Positions 17,488-25,829 of a stretch of DNA of 64,000 bases are shown piece by piece. Below the pieces are notes generated by a model. That model was not told where the DNA came from, did not search any database, and saw only the letters and a program-made list of their open reading frames with translations. The stretch lies in assembly GCF_009617595.1 (NCBI RefSeq), contig NZ_WIXK01000006.1, positions 1 through 64,000 of the forward strand, given 5' to 3'. Numbering within the stretch: position 1 is the stretch's first letter; each line of letters starts with the position of its first letter. Made by a program: the position numbers and the translations under genes. The stretch is from Tritonibacter aquimaris (lineage in GTDB: Bacteria; Pseudomonadota; Alphaproteobacteria; Rhodobacterales; Rhodobacteraceae).

Positions 17488-17793
17488 ATGGCTGCTAAAC
17501 TCCGCAAAGGCGATAAAGTGATCGTTCTGGCTGGCAAGGACAAAGGCAAAGAAGGCACCATCGCCTCCGTTGACCCCAAAGCCGGCAAAGCAGTGGTCGA
17601 AGGTGTGAACATGGCGATCCGCCACACACGCCAGACCCAAAACAGCCAAGGTGGCCGGATTCCTAAGGCTCTGCCGATCCAGCTGTCGAACCTGGCTCTG
17701 CTGGACAGCAACGGTAAAGCGACCCGCGTTGGCTTCCGTGAGGAAGACGGCAAGAAAGTCCGCTTCGCCAAAACCACCGGGGAGACTGTATAA
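17488..17793 (+). CDS. rplX: 50S ribosomal protein L24
   Basis: 101 residues with the KOW motif [17 protein letters not shown] at the N-terminus. L24 is an early 50S assembly initiator. Its stop shares one base with the rplE ATG (TAATG), indicating coupling. Confidence 0.96.
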   Translation: MAAKLRKGDKVIVLAGKDKGKEGTIASVDPKAGKAVVEGVNMAIRHTRQTQNSQGGRIPKALPIQLSNLALLDSNGKATRVGFREEDGKKVRFAKTTGETV

Positions 17794-18356
17794 TGCTTGA
17801 TAATGCAAACTACACCCCGCGCCTGAAGGCTCTGTATGCGGACAGCATCCGCGCGTCCTTGAAGGAAGAATTTTCCTACAAGAACGACATGCAGATCCCG
17901 AAGCTGGAAAAAATCGTTCTGAACATCGGTTGCGGCCGCGCTGCTGTTAAAGACAGCAAAAAAGCAAAATCCGCACAGGCTGACCTGACCGCAATCGCGG
18001 GCCAGAAGGCACTGACCACCGTTGCGAAGAACTCTATCGCTGGCTTCCGCGTTCGTGAAGGCATGCCGATGGGTGCAAAAGTGACCCTGCGCGGCGACCG
18101 GATGTTCGAATTCCTCGACCGTCTGATCACCATTGCGATGCCGCGTATCCGCGACTTCCGCGGCGTATCCGGCACTTCTTTTGACGGTCGTGGCAACTAC
18201 GCCATGGGCCTGAAAGAGCACATCGTGTTCCCAGAAATCGACTTTGATAAAGTTGATGAGCCTTGGGGCATGGACATCGTAATCGCCACCACAGCGAAAA
18301 CCGACGCTGAAGCAAAGGCACTGTTGAAAGCTTTCAACATGCCCTTCAACAGCTAA
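17793..18356 (+). CDS. rplE: 50S ribosomal protein L5
   Basis: 187 residues. L5 binds 5S rRNA and sits in the central protuberance; the KIVLNIGCG and RIRDFRGVS blocks are typical. It overlaps rplX by one base and precedes rpsN by 20 bases behind GGAAGGATAGAG. Confidence 0.97.
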   Translation: MLDNANYTPRLKALYADSIRASLKEEFSYKNDMQIPKLEKIVLNIGCGRAAVKDSKKAKSAQADLTAIAGQKALTTVAKNSIAGFRVREGMPMGAKVTLRGDRMFEFLDRLITIAMPRIRDFRGVSGTSFDGRGNYAMGLKEHIVFPEIDFDKVDEPWGMDIVIATTAKTDAEAKALLKAFNMPFNS

Positions 18357-18376
18357 AGCGCGGGAAGGATAGAGAC

Positions 18377-18682
18377 ATGGCTAAGAAAAGCATGATCGCA
18401 CGCGAGAAAAAGCGTGAGCGCCTGGTGGCCAAATACGCTGCCAAACGCGCCGAGCTGAAAGAAATCGCAAATGACGAAAGCAAGCCGATGGAAGAGCGTT
18501 TCAAAGCGCGTCTGAAACTGGCGAAACTGCCGCGGAATTCTTCCGCGACCCGTCTGCACAACCGCTGCCAGCTGACCGGCCGTCCTCACGCTTACTACCG
18601 TAAGCTGAAGATCAGCCGTATTGCGCTGCGCGACCTGGGCTCTGCTGGTCAGATCCCTGGTATGGTCAAATCGAGCTGGTAA
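18377..18682 (+). CDS. rpsN: 30S ribosomal protein S14 (zinc-independent form)
   Basis: 101 residues, the long form of S14. The paired CXXC zinc motifs of the short form are absent; one Cys remains in [15 protein letters not shown]. It starts [14 protein letters not shown] and ends with [11 protein letters not shown], the universal tail. It sits between rplE and rpsH as in the standard spc order. Confidence 0.96.
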   Translation: MAKKSMIAREKKRERLVAKYAAKRAELKEIANDESKPMEERFKARLKLAKLPRNSSATRLHNRCQLTGRPHAYYRKLKISRIALRDLGSAGQIPGMVKSSW

Positions 18683-18694
18683 GGAGAGAGCATT

Positions 18695-19087
18695 ATGAAC
18701 GATCCTATCGGTGATATGCTGACCCGTATCCGCAACGCATCTTTGCGTGGCAAATCCGTTGTAGACACTCCTGCGTCCAAACTGCGCGCATGGGTTCTGG
18801 ATGTGCTGGCGGACGAGGGCTACATTCGCGGCTACGAGAAGACCACTGGTTCAGATGGTCATCCGGCGATTGAAATCAGCCTGAAGTACTACGAAGGCGA
18901 ACCTGTAATTCGTGAACTGAAGCGGGTTTCTAAACCCGGTCGTCGCGTTTACATGGGCGTCAATGACATCCCATCAGTCCGTCAGGGCCTGGGCGTGTCG
19001 ATTGTCTCCACACCCAAGGGTGTGATGTCGGATGCAAGCGCACGCGCAGCCAACGTTGGCGGCGAAGTGCTCTGCACCGTCTTCTAA
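18695..19087 (+). CDS. rpsH: 30S ribosomal protein S8
   Basis: 130 residues, opening [14 protein letters not shown] and closing with [10 protein letters not shown], both typical. S8 is a primary binder of helix 21 of 16S rRNA and in E. coli represses the spc operon through rplE mRNA; whether that holds here is unknown. AAGGAGAGA precedes it. Confidence 0.96.
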   Translation: MNDPIGDMLTRIRNASLRGKSVVDTPASKLRAWVLDVLADEGYIRGYEKTTGSDGHPAIEISLKYYEGEPVIRELKRVSKPGRRVYMGVNDIPSVRQGLGVSIVSTPKGVMSDASARAANVGGEVLCTVF

Positions 19088-19098
19088 GGAGGTATTCG

Positions 19099-19632
19099 AT
19101 GTCCCGTATTGGTAAAAAACCAGTAGACCTGCCCAGCGGCGTTTCCGCCTCTGTGTCCGGTCAGACCATCGAAGTGAAAGGCCCGAAAGGCGCCCGTACC
19201 TTCACTGCCACTGATGATGTCGCCATCACTGTTGAAGAAAACGTGGTCAAAATTGACCCACGTGGCATGTCCAAACGTGCCCGTCAGCAGTGGGGCATGG
19301 CTCGCACCATGGTCCAGAACTGTGTTGTTGGTGTTACCACCGGCTTCAAAAAAGAACTGGAAATCAACGGTGTTGGTTACCGGGCTCAGATGCAGGGCAA
19401 CACCCTGAAGTTGAACCTTGGTTACAGCCATGATGTCGAATTCGATGCGCCTGATGGTGTTACCATCACCGCACCGAAGCAGACTGAAATCGTTGTGGAA
19501 GGTATCGACCAACAGCTTGTTGGCCAGGTTGCGGCAAACATCCGCAAATGGCGTGCTCCTGAGCCTTACAAAGGCAAAGGCATCAAGTACAAGGACGAGT
19601 TCATCTTCCGCAAAGAAGGCAAGAAGAAGTAA
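19099..19632 (+). CDS. rplF: 50S ribosomal protein L6
   Basis: 177 residues of two tandem L6 domains, with [14 protein letters not shown] at the start and the signature region [11 protein letters not shown] near the C-terminus. It lies near the factor-binding site and sarcin-ricin loop. AGGAGGT sits six bases before the ATG. Confidence 0.96.
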   Translation: MSRIGKKPVDLPSGVSASVSGQTIEVKGPKGARTFTATDDVAITVEENVVKIDPRGMSKRARQQWGMARTMVQNCVVGVTTGFKKELEINGVGYRAQMQGNTLKLNLGYSHDVEFDAPDGVTITAPKQTEIVVEGIDQQLVGQVAANIRKWRAPEPYKGKGIKYKDEFIFRKEGKKK

Positions 19633-19643
19633 GGACGCTCAAC

Positions 19644-20003
19644 ATGGCAAACAGCAAACGTACACTGTTTCTGAAACGCCGCTTGCGCGTTCGGAACAAG
19701 CTTCGCAAAGTAAACGCAGGCCGTCCGCGTCTGTCCGTACACCGTTCGAACAAGAACATCTCTGTTCAGCTGATCGACGACGTACGTGGCGTGACCCTGG
19801 CCGCAGCTTCTACCCTGGAAAAAGACCTGGGTTTCGTTGGCAAGAACAACGTAGAAGCGGCGACCAAAGTGGGCGCAGTGATCGCAGAGCGCGCAAAAGC
19901 GGCTGGCGTATCCGAAGCGTATTTCGACCGCGGTGGCTTCCTCTTTCACGGCAAAGTGAAGGCTCTGGCCGACGCTGCGCGTGAAGGTGGTCTGAAGATC
20001 TAA
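19644..20003 (+). CDS. rplR: 50S ribosomal protein L18
   Basis: 119 residues. The basic N-terminal half ([22 protein letters not shown]) binds 5S rRNA with L5 in the central protuberance. It follows rplF by 11 bases. The 147-base spacer to rpsE is long for this cluster and holds a hairpin. Confidence 0.96.
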   Translation: MANSKRTLFLKRRLRVRNKLRKVNAGRPRLSVHRSNKNISVQLIDDVRGVTLAAASTLEKDLGFVGKNNVEAATKVGAVIAERAKAAGVSEAYFDRGGFLFHGKVKALADAAREGGLKI

Positions 20004-20010
20004 GTAATTT

Positions 20011-20033
20011 GGGCGTCCCTTACTGGGGCGCCC
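20011..20033 (+). promoter_or_regulatory. Hairpin between rplR and rpsE
   Basis: Nine-base-pair stem GGGCGTCCC/GGGGCGCCC with one wobble pair and loop TTACT. No T run follows, so termination is unlikely. Confidence 0.5.
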
Positions 20034-20150
20034 GAGCTCTTATGAATGTGGGTTGCTGTGCGGCCCCGATGATCCGGGCAGGGCTTGCTCTGCACCAGGA
20101 TTGGAAAATTGATGTGATCCGTCACATCCACGCTCTGAAAGGAATGCCAA

Positions 20151-20732
20151 ATGGCAGAACGTGAAAATCGCCGTGGCCGTGGCCGCCGCGAAGAAGAAAC
20201 ACCGGAATTTGCTGACCGTCTGGTCGCGATCAACCGCGTCTCCAAAACTGTAAAAGGCGGTAAGCGCTTTGGTTTTGCTGCTCTGGTTGTTGTTGGTGAC
20301 CAAAAGGGCCGCGTTGGCTTTGGCAAAGGTAAAGCCAAAGAAGTACCTGAGGCGATCCGTAAGGCGACTGAGCAAGCTAAGCGTCAGATGATCCGCGTAC
20401 CTCTGAAAGAGGGCCGCACTCTGCACCACGACATGCACGGCCGTCACGGCGCGGGCAAAGTTGTTATGCGCACCGCACCTGAAGGTACTGGTATCATCGC
20501 CGGTGGTCCGATGCGTGCTGTGTTCGAAATGCTGGGCATCAAAGACGTTGTTTCCAAGTCGATCGGCTCTCAGAACCCTTACAACATGATCCGCGCAACC
20601 ATCGACGGGCTGAAAAAAGAATCCAGCCCCCGTTCCGTTGCACAGCGTCGTGGCAAGAAAGTTGCTGACATCCTGGGCAAACGTGACCAGGCACCGGCAG
20701 CAGACGCCGCTGCAGAATCCGCTGAAGCGTAA
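20151..20732 (+). CDS. rpsE: 30S ribosomal protein S5
   Basis: 193 residues. The S5 signature ([21 protein letters not shown]) covers the region where mutations affect fidelity and spectinomycin response in other bacteria. An Ala-rich tail follows the conserved domain. It precedes rpmD by 12 bases behind AAGGAGA. Confidence 0.96.
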   Translation: MAERENRRGRGRREEETPEFADRLVAINRVSKTVKGGKRFGFAALVVVGDQKGRVGFGKGKAKEVPEAIRKATEQAKRQMIRVPLKEGRTLHHDMHGRHGAGKVVMRTAPEGTGIIAGGPMRAVFEMLGIKDVVSKSIGSQNPYNMIRATIDGLKKESSPRSVAQRRGKKVADILGKRDQAPAADAAAESAEA

Positions 20733-20744
20733 GGAGACTGAACC

Positions 20745-20933
20745 ATGGCTAAAACCATCGTCGTCAAGCAGATCGGTTCCCCGATCCGTCGTCCCGCCGA
20801 CCAGCGCGCTACCCTGGTTGGTCTGGGCCTGAACAAGATGCACAAGACCCGTGAACTCGAAGATACCCCTTCGGTACGCGGTATGGTCAACAAGATCCCG
20901 CATCTGGTTGAGATCATCGAAGAGCGCGATTAA
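20745..20933 (+). CDS. rpmD: 50S ribosomal protein L30
   Basis: 62 residues with [13 protein letters not shown] and [22 protein letters not shown], the compact L30 fold. It ends the third ribosomal block; its normal neighbour rplO lies 4.3 kb away and a strong terminator follows at once. Confidence 0.95.
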   Translation: MAKTIVVKQIGSPIRRPADQRATLVGLGLNKMHKTRELEDTPSVRGMVNKIPHLVEIIEERD

Positions 20934-20955
20934 TCGCATCTTCATGACATGACTT

Positions 20956-20993
20956 AAAAACACCCCCGTGCCCTTGGTGCGGGGGTGTTTTTG
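20956..20993 (+). terminator. Intrinsic terminator after rpmD
   Basis: Long perfect stem AAAAACACCCCCG/CGGGGGTGTTTTT. It ends the rpmC-rpmD block. Confidence 0.92.
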
Positions 20994-21153
20994 TGTCTGG
21001 CAGAGCTTTTGCCGCAGTGGCGCTGCACCGGGGCTCAGGGCTGAACGGACGTGAAATCACATACGACTTTTAGGCAGCTTTACTGGGCGAACCGGCAAAC
21101 CTAGCGTGGAAATATACATTCTTTAACATGCATATTTCGTAGAGACGCCTCAG

Positions 21154-21660
21154 ATGAAACAGATTTGTATTTCTGCCGTAGCCCTATTGGCGACCGCAAT
21201 CAGCGCCTCGGCAAGCTGCCTATCGGGCCCGGCAAGCGCGCGATTAACAGCTCAAAATGGCATCGTTTCGGATCCTGCGACGGGGCTTGAATGGCAGATG
21301 TGTCTGCACGGGCAAATCGCAAATAGCTCAGGCTGCGAAGGCCCTGCAACAGAGGTTTCCTGGCTTGAGGCAGATCGTATCGCCGAAGATCTTGGTTGGC
21401 GGCTGCCAACGCTTGAAGATCTGAACACCGTTCTCAGCAACGCGGGCGATGGCGGGCATTTCCCAATGCCGTTTGCGCTTTGTCAGTCGGGGCAGATCTG
21501 GACCGCATCACCGGGGTTTCCCGTAAACGATGTTGCCGCAGTTGTTGAATTGGATACGGGGTTGGTTTGGGGAACAGGGAAAGGCGTTGCGCGTTTGTTT
21601 GTCTTGGTACGTGGTGAGATCAATACGGAATACCACCACAGCGACCCGCCCAAGCTGTGA
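21154..21660 (+). CDS. Secreted DUF1566 (Lcl C-terminal type) protein
   Basis: 168 residues with a Sec signal peptide (QICISAVALLATAISASA) and mature start after ASA. The pattern VSDPATGLEWQMCLHGQ, paired cysteines, then GWRLPTLEDLNTVL is the DUF1566 signature seen in exported or surface proteins. The role is unknown. It sits alone between the rpmD terminator and the ECF sigma operon; it may or may not belong to that regulon. Confidence 0.75.
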   Translation: MKQICISAVALLATAISASASCLSGPASARLTAQNGIVSDPATGLEWQMCLHGQIANSSGCEGPATEVSWLEADRIAEDLGWRLPTLEDLNTVLSNAGDGGHFPMPFALCQSGQIWTASPGFPVNDVAAVVELDTGLVWGTGKGVARLFVLVRGEINTEYHHSDPPKL

Positions 21661-21718
21661 CCGCGGCTGGCAGTGATGCAGGTAAATGGGCCAGCTGCTG
21701 CTTTTCCCAAAAAACTTG

Positions 21719-21744
21719 GGAATAAACCTCAGGGCAGGGGCGTA
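21719..21744 (+). promoter_or_regulatory. Candidate ECF sigma promoter before the COG4315 gene
   Basis: GGAATAAA (21719-21726), then 14 bases, then CGTA (21741-21744), resembling the GGAAT/CGT pattern of ECF sigma promoters. It lies about 46 bases before the first gene of an operon that encodes an ECF sigma factor, so autoregulation is inferred. A CCCAA/TTGGG inverted repeat (21706-21720) abuts it. Confidence 0.45.
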
Positions 21745-21789
21745 GCATATATACCTGTCGCGTGCAGGTGATCTGATATGGAGCCTGAT

Positions 21790-22167
21790 ATGAACCGTTT
21801 TCTCACTGCTATTCCTCTGCTTGCCCTTTCCGCCACTCTGGCCGTTGCCGCCGGGCATGGTGCGCATGGGGTGAAAACCTCCGCAGATGGCTATTTCACC
21901 GATGGTCACAACATGACGCTTTATACCTTCGACAAGGATGGTGACGGCGTGTCCAACTGCTATGACAAATGCGCTACCGCCTGGCCGCCGCTCTTGGCGG
22001 AAGAGGGCGAAGAGTTGCCCCAGGGCTTTGCCACCATCATGCGCAAAGATGGCGGCGCGCAGATCGCTTATAAGGGCCAGCCGCTCTATCTGTGGATCAA
22101 AGATAAAAAGCCGGGCCAGACCACTGGTGATGGTGTAAAAGGTGTGTGGCATATCGCGAAACCCTAA
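21790..22167 (+). CDS. Secreted COG4315-type repeat protein
   Basis: 125 residues with a Sec signal peptide (RFLTAIPLLALSATLAVAAG). The mature part has the two-unit pattern of the secreted-repeat family: DGHNMTLYTFDKDGDGVSNCYDKC then CATAWPP, and YKGQPLYLWIKDKKPGQTTGD before GVWHIAKP. These exported proteins of unknown function are often cotranscribed with ECF sigma genes. The start at 21790 is chosen because GGAG (21780-21783) is correctly spaced; the ATG at 21778 overlaps that site. Confidence 0.8.
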   Translation: MNRFLTAIPLLALSATLAVAAGHGAHGVKTSADGYFTDGHNMTLYTFDKDGDGVSNCYDKCATAWPPLLAEEGEELPQGFATIMRKDGGAQIAYKGQPLYLWIKDKKPGQTTGDGVKGVWHIAKP

Positions 22168-22229
22168 ATGATCTTGCGCCCGGCCCGCACCACCGCGTGC
22201 GCGGCCGGGTGCCTTGGATGAGGTGACCC

Positions 22230-22733
22230 ATGTCCGGGTTTGATGTTCAATTGCGCAAGGCCCTGCCGGACCTGTGGCGCTACGGGTTTTCGCTGACCCG
22301 CGATCACGCCCAGGCGGATGATCTGGTGCAGGACTGCGTTGAACGCACCCTGCGCAAGAAACTGATGTGGCAGGCGGATGCGCCGCTGAAACCCTGGATG
22401 ATGAAAATCCTGCTGAACCTGTTTCGCGACCGTTACCGCAGCCAGGGGCGGCGCGCTGAGGTGCCGTTTGAAAATGAACACGGCGGCGCGGTGTCTGATG
22501 CCGCCTGGCAGGATCTCGATGAGCTGCGGGTGGTGATGAACCGGATGCGGGATTTGCCAGAAACTCAGCGTCAGGCGTTGCAGCTGGTGGCGTTTGGCGG
22601 ATTGACCTACAGCGAAGCCGCTGATGTGCTGGAGGTGCCAATTGGCACTGTTTTATCTCGGGTTTCCCGCGCGCGGGCCCATTTGAACACAGAGGCCACC
22701 CCGGTGGCCCATGGGATTAGGAGCGTGAAATGA
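22230..22733 (+). CDS. ECF-type RNA polymerase sigma factor
   Basis: 167 residues. Region 2 is readable (DHAQADDLVQDCVERTLRK, then KPWMMKILLNLFRDRYR) and region 4 follows a short linker (LPETQRQALQLVAFGGLTYSEAADVLEVPIGTVLSRVSRAR), the standard two-domain ECF form. It directs polymerase to a small stress regulon, probably including its own operon. It follows the COG4315 gene by 62 bases and overlaps the anti-sigma gene by four bases (ATGA), the usual coupling of sigma and antagonist. Confidence 0.9.
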   Translation: MSGFDVQLRKALPDLWRYGFSLTRDHAQADDLVQDCVERTLRKKLMWQADAPLKPWMMKILLNLFRDRYRSQGRRAEVPFENEHGGAVSDAAWQDLDELRVVMNRMRDLPETQRQALQLVAFGGLTYSEAADVLEVPIGTVLSRVSRARAHLNTEATPVAHGIRSVK

Positions 22734-23485
22734 ACCGCTTCAGAAATGTCGAAGAACAGATCAGCGCCTATCTCGATGGTGAGATGAGCGAAAGCGAACG
22801 CCTGACGTTTGAACAGGAGCTGGACAGCTCGCCCGCGCTTTTGCAGCGGCTGGAAAAATGGGCCGAGACCGATCAGCTTTTGGCGCAGGCGGTGCCAACG
22901 CCAGATCCCGCCCATCTGGAGCGGCTGATCAAACCCGCTCCGCAACCCCGAACCCTGCCATTGCGCCAGATCGCGGCTATGGCGGCGATGTTTATCTTTG
23001 GCGGGCTCTCTGGCTATGGCTTCAACGCCTATCAGGGAGAAACCCTGCGCCAACCCATTGTGATTCAGGCGGTGGCCGGGGCAACAGCCGCGCATCGGAT
23101 GTTCTCAGCCGAGGTGCGCCACGCGGTGGAAGTGCCCGCAAGCGAGACAGAGCATCTGGAAACCTGGCTCTCCAAACGCATGGGCCGCGAGATGAACGTG
23201 CCGCAGCTGGAAACCCACGGGCTCAGCTTTGTTGGCGGGCGGATGCTGCCCTTTGGCGATCAGGTTGCGGGCCAATACATGTATGAAGACGCCTCTGGTG
23301 AGCGCATGACCCTTTATATGACCAAAGCCGATCAGGAGGCGCATACCTCGGTGCGCTATCTCGATCAGGATGGTCTGACCATTGCGCGCTGGCAGGAAGG
23401 GCCTTGGCTGTTCATCCTGATTGCCCCCATTGCGCGCGATGCGTTTTCCCCCATTGCAAGCGACGTGCATGAGGCGCTGATTTAA
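22730..23485 (+). CDS. Transmembrane anti-sigma factor
   Basis: 251 residues. The N-terminal cytoplasmic part (EEQISAYLDGEMSESERLTFEQEL) matches the short anti-sigma helix bundle but lacks the HX3CX2C zinc site, so redox sensing by zinc release is unlikely. One membrane helix (about residues 85-105, AAMAAMFIFGGLSGYGF) is followed by about 140 periplasmic residues. Control of the sigma factor, possibly by proteolysis after an envelope signal, is inferred. Four-base overlap with the sigma gene. Confidence 0.82.
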   Translation: MNRFRNVEEQISAYLDGEMSESERLTFEQELDSSPALLQRLEKWAETDQLLAQAVPTPDPAHLERLIKPAPQPRTLPLRQIAAMAAMFIFGGLSGYGFNAYQGETLRQPIVIQAVAGATAAHRMFSAEVRHAVEVPASETEHLETWLSKRMGREMNVPQLETHGLSFVGGRMLPFGDQVAGQYMYEDASGERMTLYMTKADQEAHTSVRYLDQDGLTIARWQEGPWLFILIAPIARDAFSPIASDVHEALI

Positions 23486-23562
23486 TAAAATCGTAAGTAG
23501 CCTATCTATGCTGCACCTGCATAACGGGCAGTCCGAAGTGGCAATTGTTAGCGACCGACAGG

Positions 23563-23605
23563 GGCCTTAAGTTGGGGGTGTCAGACGAAGCGCCTGACCT
23601 AAGGC
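23563..23605 (+). promoter_or_regulatory. Structured leader of the DUF1127 gene
   Basis: GCCTTAA (23563-23569) can pair with CTAAGGC (23599-23605), and GTCAG (23580-23584) with CTGAC (23594-23598), giving a two-part stem 42 bases before the start codon. The stem does not cover the ribosome binding site. Confidence 0.45.
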
Positions 23606-23646
23606 ACCGGAATGGGTCCGGGCCACCGACGCAAAGGACTAGGCAC

Positions 23647-23856
23647 ATGGCTACCGCAGTACTTAACACCACTTCTTCTCCTCTGGTTTCTCTGTCAGCC
23701 GTTTGGGACGCGCTGAAACAGCGCCGTGAGCTCGCGCGTGAATACCGCGTCACCTTCCAGGAACTGGACCAGCTGTCAGATCGCGAACTGTCTGATATCG
23801 GTGTGGCCCGCTGGGAAATCCCGACACTCGTGACCAAACATGTTTATGGCCGCTAA
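23647..23856 (+). CDS. DUF1127 small basic protein
   Basis: 69 residues. The C-terminal half (QELDQLSDRELSDIGVARWEIP) is the DUF1127 signature. Such proteins bind RNA or affect stress and metabolic regulation in Rhodobacter and Agrobacterium relatives. The ATG at 23647 is chosen over the longer frame from 23545 because the family begins here and AAGGA precedes it. It has its own leader and terminator, so it appears monocistronic. Confidence 0.88.
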   Translation: MATAVLNTTSSPLVSLSAVWDALKQRRELAREYRVTFQELDQLSDRELSDIGVARWEIPTLVTKHVYGR

Positions 23857-23898
23857 GCGCGCGCCAGCTAGATCAGTGCAACACTGAAATCCTTGCCG

Positions 23899-23923
23899 GG
23901 GCCTGCATATTGCGGGCCCTTTG
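23899..23923 (+). terminator. Intrinsic terminator after the DUF1127 gene
   Basis: Nine-base-pair stem GGGCCTGCA/TGCGGGCCC with one wobble and loop TAT, followed by TTT. Confidence 0.7.
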
Positions 23924-24397
23924 TGCTTTGATAAAACGCCATTTTCTGCACGGCTGGGCGGCGTGCCACGTATCCGCACAAAGGGGTGTTGCCTCCCCAC
24001 CGTACGCCCCATTTTCCATCGCTTAAGACGCGCTTGTTAGCCTGCTTTTGTTCATGAACACTTGTCGGGCCTTACACCCCCGGCACGCGGATCAGGGCCC
24101 GGGCTTATCATCCCCGGGTGTCAGAAGACGTCTTTTGCATTGGGGCCACCCAATCCACCATCCACCCGGCGGCGCCGCCACTTTTATAATTGATGCGCCA
24201 GACCCCGGAAAACCGGATCAGAACACAAGATCGACCGGACAGGGCAGGGGCCTTGGCCGCGAAAGTTGATGCAGGCGGTGACATTTGCTCGGCGAGGCAT
24301 TATTTTCATTAGATAATGTGATTTACTGCGTTAAAGTGTGAAAACCCGCAGCGAAACATGATATGTTGGAGCTGAGATTAGGAAAGGAGGACATCAC
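23924..24397. other. Intergenic region before the 33-codon gene
   Basis: About 470 bases with no longer gene. It contains an AT-rich inverted repeat CATTAT (24298-24303)/ATAATG (24313-24318) about 80 bases before the small gene, which may mark its promoter region. Confidence 0.4.
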
Positions 24398-24499
24398 ATG
24401 AGCGTCAGAACCTATAAGACGATCCAACTCGTTGGAACCTCCATCATGTGCGTGGCTCTTTCCGCCGGCGCCGTAGTTGTGGTTGCAATGGTCTTTTGA
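24398..24499 (+). CDS. 33-residue putative membrane peptide
   Basis: ATG at 24398, TGA at 24497-24499. It has the best ribosome binding site in this region, GGAAAGGAGG (24381-24390), seven bases upstream. The peptide has a short polar start (SVRTYKTIQ) and one hydrophobic helix of about 24 residues ending VVVVAMVF. Its 3' end overlaps the 3' end of the convergent K+ channel gene by 56 bases. No family is recognised. The strong start signal and clean single-helix product argue for a real small protein. Confidence 0.6.
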   Translation: MSVRTYKTIQLVGTSIMCVALSAGAVVVVAMVF

Positions 24500-25034
24500 T
24501 CCGGCGGCGTTTGGTTGGCTCCGGGCTGACCGCAAAAAACGCCACACCAACAACCATCCCCAAATGCAGATTGCCGATAATCGCTTGTAGCGCTGCAAAT
24601 CCACGTGCCCCAGTGTCTGGTCGGAAGTCTCCATATCCCAAGGTCGAAAAAGTCACCGTTGAAAAATAGACATGGCTCCAAGGTGAGACATCCGGTTCTG
24701 GGCCAATGATGCCAAGCAGGCGATAACAGACTGCAAAGGTTAAAATCGTCAAAGCTGCGGACACCAATGTGTCCTGAGCCAATCTGATCGGGTTCGGCCA
24801 GAAATTCTGTGAAGTCAAAAATGGAATGGCGATCACCACAAGGCAGAAATAGGCGATCGCCCATAGCACAAATATGATCGCGCCGATCATTTCTATCAGG
24901 GGGTAATCATCCACAAAAACCGGGCTGAAATTTTCGGCAATCAGAACGGCGCATAAAGCCAGTGACGCCAATGTCCACATTCTTCGGATTTTGCTGCCGG
25001 GGCTGCTGGTTTTGCGCAAAAACAGAAAAGACAT
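24444..25034 (-). CDS. Ion channel (two-TM K+ channel type)
   Basis: 196 residues with about four hydrophobic segments. The last pair frames a pore loop: VYFSTVTFSTLGYGDFRP holds the filter TLGYGD, typical of bacterial Ion_trans_2/KcsA-like channels. There is no RCK or cyclic-nucleotide domain, only a short Arg/Lys-rich C-terminus. It is expected to be tetrameric in the inner membrane and to conduct K+. The C-terminal 18 codons overlap the convergent small gene. Confidence 0.85.
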   Translation of the reverse strand: MSFLFLRKTSSPGSKIRRMWTLASLALCAVLIAENFSPVFVDDYPLIEMIGAIIFVLWAIAYFCLVVIAIPFLTSQNFWPNPIRLAQDTLVSAALTILTFAVCYRLLGIIGPEPDVSPWSHVYFSTVTFSTLGYGDFRPDTGARGFAALQAIIGNLHLGMVVGVAFFAVSPEPTKRRRIKRPLQPQLRRRRKEPRT

Positions 25035-25240
25035 GGCCCATTTGTGAATATCATCAGCTTGAATACAACAAGCTTAGTTACAGCAACGCGTGTGGGCAAG
25101 CTCTGGGCACTTGATCCAAACGCCTATCCCGTCTATACGCCCCCGGTGGTGTTGCATCACCGCAAGAATCAACAAGCAAAAAAAGCCGCGTTTGACCCTG
25201 CTACGCTTCAACGGGTCACATCCGGCACTGGAGAAGCGAT

Positions 25241-25708
25241 ATGAAACTGCATGAATTGCGCGACAATCCTGGCGCCTCCCCCAAACGCACCCGCGTTGGC
25301 CGTGGTCCGGGTTCCGGCAAAGGTAAAATGGGTGGCCGTGGTATCAAAGGTCAGAAATCCCGTTCGGGTGTTTCGATCAACGGTTACGAAGGCGGCCAAA
25401 TGCCGCTCTACCAACGCCTGCCAAAGCGTGGCTTTAACAAGCCGAACCGTAAAGAATACGCGGTTATCAACCTGGGCCTGATCCAGAAGTTCATCGACGC
25501 AGGCAAGCTGGACGCAGCCTCCATCACCGAAGACAGCCTGGTTGCTGCTGGTGTTGTGCGCCGCAAGCTGGACGGTGTACGCGTTCTGGCCAAAGGTGAA
25601 ATCACCGCAAAAGCGACTATCTCCGTCACCGGCGCTTCCAAAGCGGCTGTTGAGGCGGTGGAAAAAGCAGGTGGTGCACTGACCGTTGCAGCCGCTGCGG
25701 CCGAGTAA
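25241..25708 (+). CDS. rplO: 50S ribosomal protein L15
   Basis: 155 residues with the glycine-rich [20 protein letters not shown] and [11 protein letters not shown] blocks. L15 is a late assembly protein of the 50S core. It opens the fourth block (rplO-secY-adk). GGAGAAGCG precedes the ATG. The usual upstream partner rpmD lies 4.3 kb away, so a promoter is expected in 25035-25240. Confidence 0.96.
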   Translation: MKLHELRDNPGASPKRTRVGRGPGSGKGKMGGRGIKGQKSRSGVSINGYEGGQMPLYQRLPKRGFNKPNRKEYAVINLGLIQKFIDAGKLDAASITEDSLVAAGVVRRKLDGVRVLAKGEITAKATISVTGASKAAVEAVEKAGGALTVAAAAAE

Positions 25709-25770
25709 ACCGGCTATTGTCCTTGTGAGCAGCGCAATTGCTGCTTACATAGGGGCTTAAGTTTTCCAAC

Positions 25771-25811
25771 ACGCCGTCCGAGCCGGAAAACGGTTCAGGG
25801 CGGCGTTTTTG
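25771..25811 (+). terminator. Terminator-like hairpin between rplO and secY
   Basis: A long stem (ACGCCGTCC...GAGCCG with CGGTTC...GGGCGGCGT), loop GAAAA, followed by five T residues, only 19 bases before the secY start. A second, smaller hairpin AGCAGC/GCTGCT lies at 25728-25745. Read-through must feed secY unless it has its own promoter. Confidence 0.75.
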
Positions 25812-25829
25812 CAAGAAGAGACCAATTAC

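Noticed and set aside
21508-22641. 377-codon minus-strand frame across the DUF1566, COG4315 and sigma genes
   Set aside because: Opposes three recognisable genes and gives a Pro/Arg/His-rich product typical of shadow frames.
25044-25244. 66-codon frame (GTG start) just before rplO
   Set aside because: No ribosome binding site, overlaps the rplO start, no family; more likely the rplO leader.
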